Positions 24,694-33,605 of a stretch of 64,000 bases of DNA are shown here, in pieces. A model generated the notes under the pieces. That model saw nothing but the letters and a program-made list of their open reading frames with translations, was not told where the DNA came from and ran no database searches. The stretch covers positions 186,001 to 250,000 of the forward strand of contig NZ_QTJY01000002.1 in the NCBI RefSeq assembly GCF_003703975.1, in the 5' to 3' direction. Position numbers and translations under genes: made by a program. This DNA is from Larkinella soli. GTDB taxonomy: Bacteria > Bacteroidota > Bacteroidia > Cytophagales > Spirosomataceae. How positions within the stretch are numbered: the stretch's first letter is position 1; every line of letters begins with the position of its first letter.

Positions 24694-27075
24694 TCAGAAT
24701 CTGACACCCATGCTCAGGCGGAAATTGCGCGGAGCTTCAGCCTGCCAGTAGTAATAGTTGCTCCAGGAATAAAAGGCCCCGGAATAGAGGTAAGCATCGA
24801 ACAGGTTATTGACATTCAGGGCGATGGAAAAGCGCCGGTTCTGCCAGGAGATGGTCCCGTCGGCCCGGAAATAATCCGGCAGTTTGCTGGCGGTGCCGGC
24901 GGTCAGGCCCCAGGGCTGGCGTTCAAGCTGGCCCTGGTAGCCCAGCGAGAGGCCGAGGCCCTGCAGCGGGCCGGACGCAAGCCGGTAGGAAAGCCAGGCG
25001 TTGGTGACGTGCTTCGCAAAACCCGGAACGGGCGTTCCGACGTTTTCCGACTGCGTATCCTTCGTGATCTTCGAGTCGGTATAGGCGTAGTTGAGAACGA
25101 GGTTCATGCCCGGCAGAATCTGGCCCTGCACGTCGGCTTCCACCCCGCTCGTCCGGGTCTGGCCCAGTTGGATGGAGTAGTTCGGGTTGGCCGGATCGGA
25201 GGTCAGGACGTTGTTTTTGGTGATCTGGTAGACCGAAACCGTCGAGTTCCAGCGTCCTTCGGCCCAATCGCGCTTCAGTCCGGCTTCGAGGTTGTTCCCG
25301 GTGATGGGGTCGAAGGCCCGGCCGCGGGCATCGACGCCGGACTGCGGCACAAACGCCTGATCATACAGGGCGTAGAGGGAGGTGTGTTTATCCAGCGAGC
25401 CGCTGAGACCAACGCGGGGGGTGAATACCGTCTCATCCGTTCCGGCGCCGTACTGGCTGTCGCGGGCGGTGGTGATGCGGCCGGCCAGCGTCAACCGGAT
25501 GCGGTCCTGCCAGAAGCGCAGTTCGTCCTGAAGGTAGAGCCCGGAATAGGACTGGCTCAGCACGTTCGTTCCGGCCCGGTTCTGAAGGCTCCGCGAGCGG
25601 TCGAAGTTCGGCAGCAGCCGGGCGGGCAGGTAATAGTTCGGATTGTTGATGTTGAACACCGTCGTGCTGTCGTAGAGCGGGAACGACTGGTTCCAGTCGG
25701 CGATGTATTTCTTGCTGCCCAGGTCCAGCCCGGCCAGGATGCGGTGGGTGACCGACCCGGTGACGACCTCTCCGTTCACGAAGACCTGTGCAAACTTGCC
25801 TTCGTTGAAGGCATCCCAGATGCTGGTGTTGCGGTACAGAACCCCGCCGGTCCGGGCCGAATCGGCCCACATCGAACTGCCTATCTGGTTGTAGTTGAAA
25901 TAGGCCAGCTGGCCCGTCAGTTTCCAGTTGTCGGCGAGCTGGTGTTCCAGGATCACGTAGGTGCTGTGGTCACGGATGTTGGTGGGGTCAAGGTTGGCCG
26001 GGGCGGTCGAGACGTTGCGCGGGGCTTTGGCGAAACCGTCGGCCGAGAACACGTAGGCGGAACCGATGGCCGACATCTGCGAAAACTGATACGTGTATTC
26101 GAACGTCAGCGAGGTCTGGTCGCTGAGCTTATACTTCAGAACGGGGGCGATCGTATACCGCTTGTTGTATTCGAAATCCCGGAACGAGCCTTTCCACTGC
26201 CCCATCAGATTCAGCCGGTACAGCAGGCGGCCGTCGTCGCTGAGTTTGCCGTCGAGGTCGGTGGTGGCGCGGTAGGTGTCGAAGCTGCCCAGCGAGAGTG
26301 TGGCCTCCCCTTTCGTGGTGCCGGTCGGCTTTTTGGTGACGACGTTGTAAAAACCGCTCGGTTCTCCGTTCGCCATCATGAACCCCGCCGGCCCTTTGAC
26401 AAACTCGATCCGCTCGACCATCGACATATCCTCGGCCAGCGGGCCCCAGCTCGACTGCACGTTCATGCCGTTCCGGAACGGTGCCACCCGCGAACCGCGC
26501 ATGTTCAGCCGGGCGTAGTTATCCCAATGTTCCTGTTTGGTTACCCCGCTCACGTTCCGCGAGACGCCCTCCAGCATATCGAAGATCTGCTGATCGGCCA
26601 GCAATTGCCGGTTCACGATCTGGATGTTCTGCGGCACCTCGATCAGCGGGGTTTTCAGCCGGAGGCTGGAGGAGGCAATGTCGGTTTTGTAGGCGTTTTT
26701 CCCTTCAATGACCACTTCCTGAAGCTGTTCGGCGGTTTCATTCAGCGTCAGGTCGCCCAATTGGGTGGTTTCGCCCGGCGTAACGGTCACGGCCTGCCGA
26801 AGCCGGACGAAACCCACGCGGCTGGCGACCAGCGTGTGCGTTCCGGCCGGAACGTTGGCGAGGGTGAACTGACCCTGGTCGTCGGTTAGGGTGCCGAGAC
26901 GGGTGCCGGAAAGGCGAATGGTGACGCTGGAGAGGGGGCCGGCACCGGCGACCACCCGGCCCGTCAGACGGCCTGTGGTTTGCGCAAAGGCGGCTCCGAA
27001 AAAGAACCCGGTGAAAAGAAACAGGAGAAAAAACCTCCAAAGCGACTGACGGACTGGTATATAGGCTGTATCCAT
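24694..27075 (-). CDS. TonB-dependent siderophore receptor
   Basis: A 793-residue outer-membrane receptor. It starts with a signal peptide ending FFFGAAFAQ, a carboxypeptidase-regulatory-like domain (about residues 33-118, GRVVAGAGPLSSVTIRLSG), then a plug domain (about 125-240, with PQNIQIVNRQLLADQQ, NYARLNMRGSRVAPFRNGM and VERIEFVKGPAGFMMANGEPSG) and a 22-strand barrel ending with an aromatic residue (RF). The plug form is that of receptors for ferric siderophores. It leads an operon with the PepSY and Fur genes downstream, and a Bacteroidota-type promoter lies just upstream at 27104-27134. Confidence 0.95.
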   Translation of the reverse strand: MDTAYIPVRQSLWRFFLLFLFTGFFFGAAFAQTTGRLTGRVVAGAGPLSSVTIRLSGTRLGTLTDDQGQFTLANVPAGTHTLVASRVGFVRLRQAVTVTPGETTQLGDLTLNETAEQLQEVVIEGKNAYKTDIASSSLRLKTPLIEVPQNIQIVNRQLLADQQIFDMLEGVSRNVSGVTKQEHWDNYARLNMRGSRVAPFRNGMNVQSSWGPLAEDMSMVERIEFVKGPAGFMMANGEPSGFYNVVTKKPTGTTKGEATLSLGSFDTYRATTDLDGKLSDDGRLLYRLNLMGQWKGSFRDFEYNKRYTIAPVLKYKLSDQTSLTFEYTYQFSQMSAIGSAYVFSADGFAKAPRNVSTAPANLDPTNIRDHSTYVILEHQLADNWKLTGQLAYFNYNQIGSSMWADSARTGGVLYRNTSIWDAFNEGKFAQVFVNGEVVTGSVTHRILAGLDLGSKKYIADWNQSFPLYDSTTVFNINNPNYYLPARLLPNFDRSRSLQNRAGTNVLSQSYSGLYLQDELRFWQDRIRLTLAGRITTARDSQYGAGTDETVFTPRVGLSGSLDKHTSLYALYDQAFVPQSGVDARGRAFDPITGNNLEAGLKRDWAEGRWNSTVSVYQITKNNVLTSDPANPNYSIQLGQTRTSGVEADVQGQILPGMNLVLNYAYTDSKITKDTQSENVGTPVPGFAKHVTNAWLSYRLASGPLQGLGLSLGYQGQLERQPWGLTAGTASKLPDYFRADGTISWQNRRFSIALNVNNLFDAYLYSGAFYSWSNYYYWQAEAPRNFRLSMGVRF

Positions 27076-27103
27076 GTTATTTATTTAGACTAATTCTACA
27101 TTG

Positions 27104-27134
27104 CAAAAGTAGAGTCTGTCGTCATCAGTCCAAA
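27104..27134 (-). promoter_or_regulatory. Bacteroidota-type promoter of the iron operon
   Basis: On the minus strand TTTG (27134-27131), 19 bases, then TACTTTTG (27111-27104) gives a full -33/-7 match to the TTTG...TAnnTTTG consensus, about 30 bases before the receptor start codon. I do not see a convincing Fur inverted repeat over it. Confidence 0.6.
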
Positions 27135-27181
27135 CTATTTCTTAAAAAATTTTGCTAAGTTTCGTCAAATCGCCTTCCCTT

Positions 27182-29122
27182 ATGAAAAAAAGCCTTTTTA
27201 CTCTTTTAAATGTCCTGTGGCCCTTCCTTGATCTGGCACAGGGATCCGGCTCATCGGGGGACTTCGTCCGGCAGACCTATCAGAAGTATGAGTATAAAAT
27301 CCCGATGCGGGACGGCACGAAGCTTCATACGGCGGTATACGTACCGAAAGATGCGTCCGAAAGCCGGACCTATCCGCTGCTGATGCAGCGGACGTGCTAC
27401 AGCGTGGCGCCCTACGGCCCGGATCAGTATCCGGCGAAGGTAGGGCCGTCGGAAACCCTGATGCGGGAGAAATACATCTTCGTTTATCAGGACGTGCGGG
27501 GCCGGTATCTGTCGGAAGGCACTTGGACGAACATGACACCCAATCTCCCCGATCCGGGCCCTTCGGCCGCGCTGAACAAGAAAAGTGCGGTTGCTACGAC
27601 CCCGGCCGGCTCTCCCGACGAAAGCTCCGACACTTACGATACCATCGACTGGCTCCTGAAGAATGTGAAGTTTCATAACGGCCGGGTCGGACAGTGGGGT
27701 ATCTCCTATCCGGGTTTCTACACGATCGCGGGTGCCCTCGACGCCCATCCGGCCCTGAAGGCCTCCTCCCCCCAGGCGCCGGTCGCGGACTTCTATTTCG
27801 ACGACTTCCACCACAACGGCGCGTTCATTCAGGCGTATCTTTTCACCTATCCGGTGTTCGGTATCCAGCACCCCAAACCGACGACGGACGCCTGGTTCAT
27901 GCCGGCCATGATCCAGACCGGGACGAAAGACGGCTTTCAGTGGCATTATGACCTCGGGCCGCTGAAGAATGCCGACCGGTATTACAAGGACAATTTCTTC
28001 TGGCAGGAAACCGTCAATCATCCCAATTATGACCAGTTCTGGCAGAAACGCAGCATCGTTCCGCACCTGAACGGGGTCCGACACGCCATCATGACGGTTG
28101 GGGGCTGGTTTGACGCCGAGGACCTCTACGGCCCGCTGACCATTTACAAAACGCTCGAAAAAAACAACCCCGGCACCTATAACACGCTGGTCATGGGGCC
28201 GTTCGGACACGGGCGGTGGTCGGTGGAAACCGGGCATACCCTCCACAGCAACGTATATTTCGGCGACAGCATCGCCACGTTTTACCAGCGCAACATCGAA
28301 GCCCGGTTTTTCAACCATTTCCTGAAAGGCCCCGGCGACGGCAAAACCGGCTTGCCGGAAGCCTACCTGTTCGATACCGGCCGCAAGGAATGGAAAACCT
28401 TTGAAAAGTGGCCGGCAAAAGAAGCCCAGCCCCTGCGGTTGACCCTGCAACCCGGGGGAAAACTGATCCGGTCGGACCAGACGGTGCGGGAGACCCCCGA
28501 AACCGGCTTCTCCGAGTTCGTCAGTGACCCCCTGAAACCGGTACCCTACACAGAGGACGTTACGACCACGACGGGTTTCACGCCCTTCAACTATATGTCG
28601 GAGGATCAGCGGTTTGCGGCCCGGCGCCCCGACGTGCTGGTCTTTCAGACGGAGCCGCTGACGCAAGACCTGACACTGGGCGGGGAAATTACCGCCCGGC
28701 TAATGGTCAGCACCACCGGGACGGATGCGGACTGGGTCGTGAAGCTGATCGACGTCTACCCGCCCGACGAACCGGACCATCCGTATCTGCCCAACAAGAA
28801 CATTACCCTCGGCAACTACCAGCAGATGGTGCGCTCGGAAGCGATGCGCGGACGCTTCCGCAAGTCGTTTTCAAACCCCGAACCCTTCCGGCCCGGCAGC
28901 CAGACTCAGGTTAATTTCCGGCTGCAGGATGTGCTGCACACCTTTAAAAAAGGCCACCGGGTGATGATTCAGGTCCAGAGTACCTGGTTCCCGCTCATCG
29001 ACCGCAACCCGCAGAAGTACGTCGAGAACATCTTCAAAGCGGAAGCATCGGATTTTCAGAAAGCCACCCACCGGGTATACGGTACCTCGACCATCGAAGT
29101 TCAGACCCTGCCCAATCCCTGA
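27182..29122 (+). CDS. secreted CocE/NonD-family alpha/beta hydrolase (X-Pro dipeptidyl-peptidase S15 type)
   Basis: The start at 27182 gives a signal peptide (MKKSLFTLLNVLWPFLDLAQG), 646 aa in all. The alpha/beta-hydrolase domain has the family opening KIPMRDGTKLHTAVYVPK, and the nucleophile Ser (about residue 175) in VGQWGISYPGF. A mid-domain insert and the C-terminal jelly-roll (about 400-640, PLTQDLTLGGEITARLMVSTTG and WVVKLIDVYPPDEP) complete the S15/CocE architecture. Members act on acyl-amide or ester bonds, such as cocaine esterase and glutaryl-7-ACA acylase. The natural substrate is unknown. It is divergent from the iron operon across 106 bases. Confidence 0.85.
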   Translation: MKKSLFTLLNVLWPFLDLAQGSGSSGDFVRQTYQKYEYKIPMRDGTKLHTAVYVPKDASESRTYPLLMQRTCYSVAPYGPDQYPAKVGPSETLMREKYIFVYQDVRGRYLSEGTWTNMTPNLPDPGPSAALNKKSAVATTPAGSPDESSDTYDTIDWLLKNVKFHNGRVGQWGISYPGFYTIAGALDAHPALKASSPQAPVADFYFDDFHHNGAFIQAYLFTYPVFGIQHPKPTTDAWFMPAMIQTGTKDGFQWHYDLGPLKNADRYYKDNFFWQETVNHPNYDQFWQKRSIVPHLNGVRHAIMTVGGWFDAEDLYGPLTIYKTLEKNNPGTYNTLVMGPFGHGRWSVETGHTLHSNVYFGDSIATFYQRNIEARFFNHFLKGPGDGKTGLPEAYLFDTGRKEWKTFEKWPAKEAQPLRLTLQPGGKLIRSDQTVRETPETGFSEFVSDPLKPVPYTEDVTTTTGFTPFNYMSEDQRFAARRPDVLVFQTEPLTQDLTLGGEITARLMVSTTGTDADWVVKLIDVYPPDEPDHPYLPNKNITLGNYQQMVRSEAMRGRFRKSFSNPEPFRPGSQTQVNFRLQDVLHTFKKGHRVMIQVQSTWFPLIDRNPQKYVENIFKAEASDFQKATHRVYGTSTIEVQTLPNP

Positions 29123-29212
29123 CGACCGGGAGCGGTCGGGCCGTCCGGAAGAACCCGTTTCCGAACAAAACCGACGTTTACGGGTTGATTCCGTAATCAA
29201 CACGCTCAACGT

Positions 29213-29449
29213 ATGAAAACGAAACAATGGATTCTGGGACTCGCCCTGACGATGATGGCAGGTTCCTTTACGGCAGGCTGCAGTTCGAAGACGGACCGTA
29301 AAGCCGACGATGTTCAGGACGAATACAAGGATGTCGTTGAAGCCCAGGAAGAGGGCGACTCCGCCGATGTGAAGGATGAACAGGCGGAACTGGACTCGGC
29401 CCGCCAGGACTACAAGGAACTGGCCAAAGACTCTACCCGCAGGAAGTGA
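29213..29449 (+). CDS. small acidic lipoprotein
   Basis: A 78-residue protein with a signal peptide and a lipobox-like end (SFTAGC) giving a lipid-anchored Cys near residue 23. The mature part is very acidic, made of Asp/Glu/Lys-rich helix (DDVQDEYKDVVEAQEEGDSADVKDEQAEL), probably a helical, possibly coiled-coil, surface or periplasmic protein. I recognise no family. It is followed by another small acidic gene after 65 bases. Confidence 0.65.
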   Translation: MKTKQWILGLALTMMAGSFTAGCSSKTDRKADDVQDEYKDVVEAQEEGDSADVKDEQAELDSARQDYKELAKDSTRRK

Positions 29450-29514
29450 CCCATTAGCGGCCGTTTACTAAAATCAACCGTTCACCAAAACCATCCGGCC
29501 CGACAACCGGTTAT

Positions 29515-29658
29515 ATGGCTACGATGACACAAGAAAACCCTGAAGACTTCTATCCTGAGGAGGAACCGGAAACCGAAGCGGTCTCAAACGATTCGGCACT
29601 TGATCCTGAGATCGTTACCAGTTCAACTCAGCAGGAAAAAGGCGATAAGGACAAATGA
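29515..29658 (+). CDS. small acidic hypothetical protein (47 aa)
   Basis: A short frame from ATG 29515 to TGA 29656 that encodes an acidic, Glu/Pro-rich, disordered-looking protein (MATMTQENPEDFYPEEEPET near the N terminus). It has its own strong terminator starting 22 bases after the stop, and codon use is like the rest of the genome, which support its being real. There is no recognisable domain. Confidence 0.5.
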   Translation: MATMTQENPEDFYPEEEPETEAVSNDSALDPEIVTSSTQQEKGDKDK

Positions 29659-29680
29659 TCTGGAATGAATACAGCCACCG

Positions 29681-29709
29681 GCACAGACCTTCGGGTCTGT
29701 GCTTTTTTT
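29681..29709 (+). terminator. intrinsic terminator
   Basis: A 9-bp stem, GCACAGACC (29681-29689) with GGTCTGTGC (29694-29702), a TTCG tetraloop and a run of seven T. The T tract overlaps the end of the convergent AAG gene. Confidence 0.9.
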
Positions 29710-30310
29710 ATTTCCGGCTCACATACGGATTGTTTTTCACGTAAAACCGGTACGGCAGGTCGGCGCCCTGGGTGATGCCGATCCGGGTGGTGGTTACCAT
29801 CTCGAAATCAGGCAGCACCGGGCCGCGGATATGCACCCGCCCGGCCTGGGCGTCGGATCCGGCCAGGTATTCGAAATTGTGGTCCCGACTGATGCCCATG
29901 GCAATCACGAGTTTTCCGGGGCCGCTGCACAGGCCGCGCAGGCCCGCCCGCGTGCCGGGGTCGAGGTTGCGACGCAGCCCCATGAGGTCGAGCCCCTCAG
30001 TCGGCTGGAGCGCCCGGATCAGGACGGCCTCCCCTACCCCCTCCGGCCCGGTAACTACATTCATACAATAGTATACTCCGTAAATGAGGTAAACGTACAG
30101 CGTCCCGGCCGGGCCGAACATGGGGGCGTTGCGGTTGGTTTTCCGGACATAGGCGTGGCAGGCGGGGTCGCCGGTCAGGTAGGCTTCCGTTTCGACGATG
30201 ATGCCGGCCGTCGTTCCATCTTCGTGTTCATGCACCAGTTCACAGCCCAGCAGGAGCTGCGCCAGGGTAAGCGTATCGTGTCGTTCGTAAAAATCGAGGG
30301 GTAACTTCAT
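29708..30310 (-). CDS. DNA-3-methyladenine glycosylase, AAG/MPG family
   Basis: A 200-residue base-excision glycosylase that removes alkylated purines and other damaged bases from DNA. The N-terminal half carries the catalytic Glu in IIVETEAYLTGDPACHAYVRKTNRNAPMFGPAGTLYVYL, and the Tyr/His-rich substrate pocket follows in IYGVYYCMNVVTG. AVLIRALQPTEGLDLM and GLCSGPGKLVIAMGI are further conserved blocks. The bacterial and eukaryotic AAG fold is met at full length. It is convergent with the small acidic genes. Confidence 0.9.
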   Translation of the reverse strand: MKLPLDFYERHDTLTLAQLLLGCELVHEHEDGTTAGIIVETEAYLTGDPACHAYVRKTNRNAPMFGPAGTLYVYLIYGVYYCMNVVTGPEGVGEAVLIRALQPTEGLDLMGLRRNLDPGTRAGLRGLCSGPGKLVIAMGISRDHNFEYLAGSDAQAGRVHIRGPVLPDFEMVTTTRIGITQGADLPYRFYVKNNPYVSRK

Positions 30311-30435
30311 TTGTTAAATTTCATACGTGAACGCGAAGGGGCAAAGAATTTTCCGTTAAACTTAGGGACCATTTCGCGCCCGGGGATTCCTTCCTCTTAT
30401 ACGGTGCATCAACTTCATCACCCCTGCTGTCGTCT

Positions 30436-31515
30436 ATGAAAAACGTACTTGTCGTCGGGTTGGGAAAAGTCGGCTCGCTGGTCGGCATTCTGCTCGGCAA
30501 GCGGTTCAGCGTCACCGGTTTCGACCGGCACAAACCCGCCCTGGAGCTTCCGTTCCCGGTCATTCAGGGGAACGTCACCGACGAAAAGACCCTCACCGAA
30601 ACGCTCGGAGCCTTCGACGCCGTCGTTTCCTGCCTCCCCTACAACCTCAACCTCCCGATTGCCGAAGCGGCTTTTAAGCTGGGCCTCCACTACTTCGACC
30701 TGACCGAGGACGTCCCGACCACGACGGCCATCCGGAAGATGGCGAAGACCGCAAAGGCCGTCATGGCACCCCAATGCGGTCTGGCTCCCGGCCTGATCGG
30801 CATCGTGGGCGCCGATCTCGCCAAACGGTTTACGCGGCTTCGCGATATCGAACTGCGGGTGGGCGCCCTGCCCCGCTACCCGAACGGTCTGCTGGGCTAC
30901 TCCTTCACCTGGTCGCCGGCCGGGGTCATCAACGAATACCTGAACGACTGTGAAGTGATCTCGAACGGCGCCCGCAAAATGGTGCCGGCGCTGGACGGCA
31001 TCGAGCATATCAACATTGAAGGGCAGGAATTTGAAGCGTTCAGCACGTCGGGCGGTCTCGGAACGATGTGCGAGAGCTTTGAAGGAAAGGTCGATACGCT
31101 CAATTACAAAACCATCCGCTACCCCGGCCACGCCCGCCTGATGCGGTTTCTGCTGTATGAACTGATTCTGAAGGAGCGACGCGAACAGGTGGAGGAAATC
31201 CTGACGACAGCCAAACCGCCGGTGCAGGACGACGTGGTGTATGTATATGCCGTCGTCGAAGGCTGGAAAGACCGGGAACTGGCGCGGGAGGAATTTTTTC
31301 GGGCCTACCATCCCCGCCGGATCGACGGCCGGCCCTGGCGGGCCATCTCCTGGACCACCGCCGGGTCGGTGGCCGCGGTGGTGGAGCTGGTGGCCGACGG
31401 CCTGCTGCCCCAGAAAGGCTTCCTCAAACAGGAAGACATCCCCTTCGACGCCTTCCTCGAAACCCGCAACGGCCAGTTTTTCCGAAGCGGGCAGGAAGAA
31501 GGAAGCCTGGTGTAA
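30436..31515 (+). CDS. saccharopine dehydrogenase family protein
   Basis: A 359-residue Rossmann protein starting MKNVLVVGLGKVGSLVG (GxGxxG). It continues with DAVVSCLPYNLN and the FDLTEDVPTT block, then a catalytic domain with TSGGLGTMCESFEGKVDTLNYKTIRYPGH. The combination matches saccharopine dehydrogenase-like proteins (lysine/alpha-aminoadipate metabolism), though the reaction in Bacteroidota is not proved and related proteins act on other amino acids. An ALDH7-type dehydrogenase lies upstream, making a lysine pathway plausible. It stands alone and converges with yicC with a five-base gap. Confidence 0.75.
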   Translation: MKNVLVVGLGKVGSLVGILLGKRFSVTGFDRHKPALELPFPVIQGNVTDEKTLTETLGAFDAVVSCLPYNLNLPIAEAAFKLGLHYFDLTEDVPTTTAIRKMAKTAKAVMAPQCGLAPGLIGIVGADLAKRFTRLRDIELRVGALPRYPNGLLGYSFTWSPAGVINEYLNDCEVISNGARKMVPALDGIEHINIEGQEFEAFSTSGGLGTMCESFEGKVDTLNYKTIRYPGHARLMRFLLYELILKERREQVEEILTTAKPPVQDDVVYVYAVVEGWKDRELAREEFFRAYHPRRIDGRPWRAISWTTAGSVAAVVELVADGLLPQKGFLKQEDIPFDAFLETRNGQFFRSGQEEGSLV

Positions 31516-31520
31516 TGAAC

Positions 31521-32411
31521 CTAAATCACGTTCATCGTCTGCTCCTTGATCTTTTCCAGTTCATCTTTCATCTGGACGACGTGCCGCTGGATGGCGGCAT
31601 CGTTGGCTTTGGAGCCGATGGTGTTGATCTCGCGGCCGATTTCCTGGGCGATGAAGTTGAGCTTCTTGCCGTTGGCCTCCTCGGTCGCCAGCACTTCCAG
31701 AAAATACGACAGGTGGTTTTTCAGCCGGACTTTTTCTTCGGAGATGTCGAATTTCTCGATGTAATAGATCAGTTCCTGTTCGAAGCGGTTCTGGTCGAAC
31801 TCGTCGCTGATGAGCAGCTCGGTCACCATGTTCCGGACCCGCTCGCGAACGGCCGGGATCCGCTTCACGTCCTGCTCCTCGATCTGGGCCAGGCGGTCGC
31901 TGATGGACTGGATGTATTCGCCGAATTTCGTTTCCAGGGCCCGGCCTTCCTGGGTTCGGAACTCGTCGCACTTCCGGATGGCTTCGAGCACCGTCTGGTG
32001 CACGACTTCCCAATCGCTCTCGCTGGTTTCGCCCACCGTGGCCGCTTCGGTATTGAAGGCGTTGGGTTGCTGAAGGGCCAGTTTGAACAGGTCCGCATCC
32101 GGCACATCGAGCAGCATACCGTGGGCGGTTTGCCGGAGGTCGTTCAGATACGCTTCCACGAGCGGCCGGTTCACCGATACGCCGGGGCGCAGGTCGGTGG
32201 TCCGGTTGATGTTCAGGGAGAGTTCCACTTTCCCCCGTTCGAGCCTTTGGGTCAGCAGGTTACGAAGTTCGACCTCCTTGTCGGAAAAGGTTCTTGGAAT
32301 CCGGCAGTAAATATCCAGAAACTTTGAATTCAGGGTTTTCAATTCGGCGGAGACCGTCAGGCCATTGGATTCCTGAGTGGAGCTGCCGAATCCGGTCATT
32401 GATTTTAGCAT
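31521..32411 (-). CDS. YicC family protein (endoribonuclease)
   Basis: A 296-residue YicC/YloC protein. It opens MLKSMTGFGSSTQESNGLTVSAELKTLNSKFLDIY, the hallmark N-terminal domain, and ends with the conserved block FIAQEIGREINTIGSKANDAAIQRHVVQMKDELEKIKEQTMNV of the DUF1732 tail. In E. coli YicC is an RNase that targets small RNAs. The gene is 16 bases downstream of pdxA on the same strand and probably co-transcribed. Confidence 0.9.
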   Translation of the reverse strand: MLKSMTGFGSSTQESNGLTVSAELKTLNSKFLDIYCRIPRTFSDKEVELRNLLTQRLERGKVELSLNINRTTDLRPGVSVNRPLVEAYLNDLRQTAHGMLLDVPDADLFKLALQQPNAFNTEAATVGETSESDWEVVHQTVLEAIRKCDEFRTQEGRALETKFGEYIQSISDRLAQIEEQDVKRIPAVRERVRNMVTELLISDEFDQNRFEQELIYYIEKFDISEEKVRLKNHLSYFLEVLATEEANGKKLNFIAQEIGREINTIGSKANDAAIQRHVVQMKDELEKIKEQTMNVI

Positions 32412-32427
32412 AAGGGCCGGTTACGGT

Positions 32428-33528
32428 TTATTTTTCTACGGGTTGTCCTTTCTTCAGCGATTCCTGCTCAATTTCAGCCATTTCTTTTCGGTACCGTGCC
32501 ACATCGCAGGCCAGGAAGATGGCGTGGAGCATGGACGTTTCGTCGGCCTGGTTTTTCCCGGCGATGTCATAGGCGGTGCCATGATCCGGGGAAGTCCGGA
32601 CGACGGGCATCCCGGCCGTAAAGTTCACGCCCTCGTCGAAGGCGATCGTTTTGAACGGAATCAGCCCCTGGTCGTGATACATCGCCAGCACGGCATCGTA
32701 GTTCCGGTAGGCTTTCGTACCGAAGAAACCGTCGGCGGGAAGGGGTCCGTAAACCAGCTGCCCCTTATTCCGCAGTTCCTGAATCAGCGGTTTCAGTACT
32801 TCCTGCTCTTCCGTGCCGATCAGCCCCTCCTCGCCCGCGTGCGGGTTCAGACCCAGCACCGCGATGCGGGGTTTGCGGATGCCGAAATCGTTCCGCAGCG
32901 AGTACTGCATGAGCTGGATTTTCTGAAGCACTTTTTCCTTCGTGATGCTCGAACGGACCCGCCCCAGCGGAATATGACCGGTGACGACCCCCACACGGAG
33001 GGCGTCGCTGACCAGAAACATCAGGTTTTCCTTCACCTCGAAGGCATCGGCGAAAAACTCGGTATGTCCCGGAAATTTAAATTCTTCGGTCTGGATGTTG
33101 TACTTGTTGATCGGGGCCGTCACGACGGCGTCGATATGGCCGGCTTTGAGGTCTTCGGTGGCCCGCTGCAGGCTGGCCAGGGCGGCCTGCCCGGCTTCGG
33201 GGGTCACTTTGCCCGGCTGGATGTCGCTGTTCTGATCGTTCCAGCAGGTGATGACGTTGGTGAATTTGTGGTTGACCTGCCCGGCGTGCTGAATCCCGTT
33301 GAGGTTCCAGTCCTTCAATTGAAGCAGGCCGCGGTATTTATTCAGGATACGCATCGACCCGTAAATGATCGGCGTACATATTTTCTGCAATCGGTTGTGT
33401 TGTAATGCTTTCAGGATCACTTCCGGTCCGATGCCGTTGTAATCGCCCAGCGTTATTCCCAGAACGAACCGGTGGTCCGGCGACTCCGGCTGACGATCGT
33501 TTTTCTTCTCTGATTGGCGCGGTTCCAT
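32428..33528 (-). CDS. pdxA: 4-hydroxythreonine-4-phosphate dehydrogenase
   Basis: A 366-residue metal-dependent dehydrogenase of the pyridoxal 5'-phosphate pathway, oxidising 4-phosphohydroxy-threonine. Conserved blocks are LGITLGDYNGIGPEVILKAL, VTAPINKYNIQTEEFKFPGHTEFFAD (His ligand), VTGHIPLGRV, LGLNPHAGEEGLIGTEE, LPADGFFGTKAYRNYDAVLAMYHDQGLIPFK and VRTSPDHGTAYDIAG. Its length is slightly above the usual 330 because of an N-terminal extension. It leads a likely operon with yicC. Confidence 0.95.
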   Translation of the reverse strand: MEPRQSEKKNDRQPESPDHRFVLGITLGDYNGIGPEVILKALQHNRLQKICTPIIYGSMRILNKYRGLLQLKDWNLNGIQHAGQVNHKFTNVITCWNDQNSDIQPGKVTPEAGQAALASLQRATEDLKAGHIDAVVTAPINKYNIQTEEFKFPGHTEFFADAFEVKENLMFLVSDALRVGVVTGHIPLGRVRSSITKEKVLQKIQLMQYSLRNDFGIRKPRIAVLGLNPHAGEEGLIGTEEQEVLKPLIQELRNKGQLVYGPLPADGFFGTKAYRNYDAVLAMYHDQGLIPFKTIAFDEGVNFTAGMPVVRTSPDHGTAYDIAGKNQADETSMLHAIFLACDVARYRKEMAEIEQESLKKGQPVEK

Positions 33529-33605
33529 CTAAGTTTGTTAGTTTCGCCCTCTGACCACAACCCGCAAAGGCGTGGTTTTTTGCGCAAGTTAATAAAACCC
33601 GACGG

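Noticed and set aside
27050-27180. A classical Fur box at the iron-operon promoter
   Set aside because: I see no GATAATGATAATCATTATC-like 19-base inverted repeat here, so I list only the promoter and leave the operator open.
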